Shown here piece after piece: positions 62,811-64,000 of a DNA stretch of 64,000 bases; position 1 is the first letter of the stretch; every line of letters begins with the position of its first letter. Source of the stretch: JBCBKL01 sp963922565 (GTDB lineage: Bacteria > Pseudomonadota > Alphaproteobacteria > Rhodobacterales > Rhodobacteraceae); contig CAWUIQ010000002.1 of NCBI GenBank assembly GCA_963922565.1, forward strand, positions 62,001 to 126,000, read 5' to 3'. A program made the position numbers and the translations under genes. Under the pieces are notes generated by a model. That model was not told the origin of the DNA. It saw nothing but the letters and a program-made list of their open reading frames with translations, and did no database searches.

Positions 62811-63497
62811 TCAGCGACGGACGGCGGCGATCACACCGCTCAGCGCTTCGGCGATGTCGTCGATGCGTCCCATGGCATCGACACGGCTGAGGGCGCCGCG
62901 GTCATCATAATAGGCGATCAGGGGGGCCGTCTGCGCATGGTAGGCCGCTAGCCGTTCGCTGACGGTTTCGGCCTTGTCATCGGCCCGGCGTTTCATCTCG
63001 GTGCCGCCGCATTTGTCACAAACGCCGTCAACGACCGATTGCTTGAAGCGGTCGTGGTAACCCTCGCCGCAGCTTGCGCAGGTGTACCGGCCCGAAATCC
63101 GCTCGACCATCGCGGCGTCATCCACATCGAGGCTGATGGCGGCGTCGATCTTCTGACCGCTCTCGGCCAGCAAGGTGTCAAGCGCTTCGGCCTGCACGGT
63201 GGTGCGGGGAAAGCCGTCTAGGATCACGCCTTGCGCCGTATCGGGTTCGGCCAACCGTTCGCGCAGGATGTTGATGACGATCTCGTCGCTGACAAGGCCA
63301 CCGGCCTTCATCACCGCGTCGGCGGCCTGACCTGCGGGCGTGCCCGCCGCCACGGCGGCGCGCAGCAGATCGCCCGTCGACAATTGGACCAGTCCGAAAC
63401 GGTCCTGCAGCATCCGGGCTTGCGTGCCTTTGCCCGCGCCAGGCGGCCCCAGCAGGATCAGGACTGCGGGGGCTGTTGGCGTCTTGCTTCCGTCCAT
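62811..63497 (-). CDS. adk: Adenylate kinase (zinc type)
   Basis: A 228-residue adenylate kinase. P-loop LGPPGAGKGTQARMLQ at residues about 17-32, the NMP region LSTGDLLRAAV, and a zinc-binding LID with CASC and CDKC. It interconverts ATP, AMP and ADP. It lies outside the ribosomal protein cluster where adk is usual. The upstream gene is acs, four bases away. Confidence 0.95.
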   Translation of the reverse strand: MDGSKTPTAPAVLILLGPPGAGKGTQARMLQDRFGLVQLSTGDLLRAAVAAGTPAGQAADAVMKAGGLVSDEIVINILRERLAEPDTAQGVILDGFPRTTVQAEALDTLLAESGQKIDAAISLDVDDAAMVERISGRYTCASCGEGYHDRFKQSVVDGVCDKCGGTEMKRRADDKAETVSERLAAYHAQTAPLIAYYDDRGALSRVDAMGRIDDIAEALSGVIAAVRR

Positions 63498-63501
63498 CGC
63501 G

Positions 63502-64000
63502 CTAATCCTTGTTCATCCGGTTGTCGATCAGGTCATCGACCACGGACGGATCAGCGAGGGTGGAGGTATCACCAAGGGCACCGTAATCGTTCTCGGCGAT
63601 TTTGCGGAGGATGCGGCGCATGATCTTGCCCGAACGGGTCTTGGGCAACCCCGGGGCCCATTGGATCAGATCGGGTGATGCGATCGGGCCAATCTCGGAC
63701 CGGACCCAGGTGCGCAGTTCCTTGCGCAGTTCTTCAGTCGGTTCAGCGTCGTTCATCAGGGTGACATAGCAATAGATGCCCTGACCCTTGATCTTGTGCG
63801 GATAGCCGACAACGGCCGCCTCGGCGACGCTTGCATGGGCGACGAGGGCGCTTTCAACCTCAGCCGTGCCCATCCGGTGGCCCGAGACGTTGATGACGTC
63901 ATCGACGCGGCCGGTGATCCAGTAATCGCCATCCTCGTCCCGGCGGCAGCCGTCACCGGTGAAGTAGTAGCCCTTGTAGTCGGCAAAGTAGGTCTTTTCG
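63502..64000 (-). CDS. acs: Acetyl-CoA synthetase, C-terminal part
   Basis: The 3' end of an AMP-forming acetyl-CoA synthetase, cut by the window edge. The visible 166 residues include GYYFTGDGCRRDEDGDYWIT, GRVDDVINVSGHRMGTAEVE and the conserved PKTRSGKIMRRIL with the catalytic Lys that is controlled by acetylation. It ends four bases before adk and is probably co-transcribed with it. Confidence 0.95.
   Translation of the reverse strand, partial: EKTYFADYKGYYFTGDGCRRDEDGDYWITGRVDDVINVSGHRMGTAEVESALVAHASVAEAAVVGYPHKIKGQGIYCYVTLMNDAEPTEELRKELRTWVRSEIGPIASPDLIQWAPGLPKTRSGKIMRRILRKIAENDYGALGDTSTLADPSVVDDLIDNRMNKD

Noticed and set aside
1..64000. CRISPR array, insertion sequence or prophage
   Set aside because: No regularly spaced repeats, transposase, integrase or phage structural genes were seen.

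Overview
The window looks like a chromosomal stretch from an alphaproteobacterium of the Rhodobacteraceae (Roseobacter-type). The grounds are high G+C outside a few islets, a GlpVSTPQU-type glycerol ABC operon, three genes of the beta-hydroxyaspartate cycle, a carnitine dehydrogenase fused to a thioesterase, an Lrp-type regulator next to a PutA without a DNA-binding domain, TAXI/TRAP transport, and small family markers such as DUF3572 and DUF983. All assignments come from reading motifs; no database search was run. No insertion sequence, prophage or CRISPR array was seen.

Left part, about 1-18.1 kb, has an accessory character. It holds a secreted alpha/beta hydrolase, a small soluble histidine kinase closed by a strong terminator, an AraC regulator with a MOSC protein, and a LysR-controlled four-gene cluster (DUF1348, glutathione transferase, PNPOx-ferredoxin reductase fusion, metallo-beta-lactamase-fold hydrolase). 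Next come a secreted SnoaL-like protein opposite a TetR regulator with twin palindromic operators, and a TAXI solute-binding protein / fused TRAP permease / cytoplasmic sulfatase operon opposite its own LysR. A class D (OXA-type) beta-lactamase translationally coupled to a small winged-helix gene lies beside tRNA-Leu.

Middle part, 18-44 kb, is mostly core metabolism: PutR/PutA, MetRS, a carnitine-to-glycine-betaine pair (BKACE plus fused carnitine dehydrogenase/thioesterase), an XRE regulator opposite a fatty acid desaturase, an ECF sigma cluster (EF-hand protein, sigma factor, putative anti-sigma, metal-sensor-like protein), a GGDEF protein with two degenerate receivers, a non-pyrrolysine MttB-family methyltransferase, and an orphan PhnM. 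A second small AT-richer islet (DUF1304, a membrane-protein fragment) ends at tRNA-Thr.

Right part, 44-64 kb: the glycerol ABC operon runs leftward and the bhcBCD genes run rightward from a shared intergenic region. bhcBCD is extended by an AMACR-like CaiB-family enzyme and an FAD monooxygenase. bhcA and bhcR, which complete the known cycle, are absent here. An iron(III)-binding protein preceded by two palindromic iron-box-like sites follows, then an acyl-CoA ligase, a PHP hydrolase, an AraC regulator, a flavin reductase, a haloalkane dehalogenase, adenylate kinase and the 3' end of acs.

The theme is use of small osmolytes and C2/C3 compounds (glycerol, carnitine, proline, glyoxylate-derived hydroxyaspartate, possibly sulfated and halogenated compounds). 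The most unusual items are the rearranged bhc cluster with its 20-bp operator-like repeat, the coupled winged-helix/OXA pair, the TRAP-sulfatase operon, and the four-gene LysR-linked redox/conjugation cluster.
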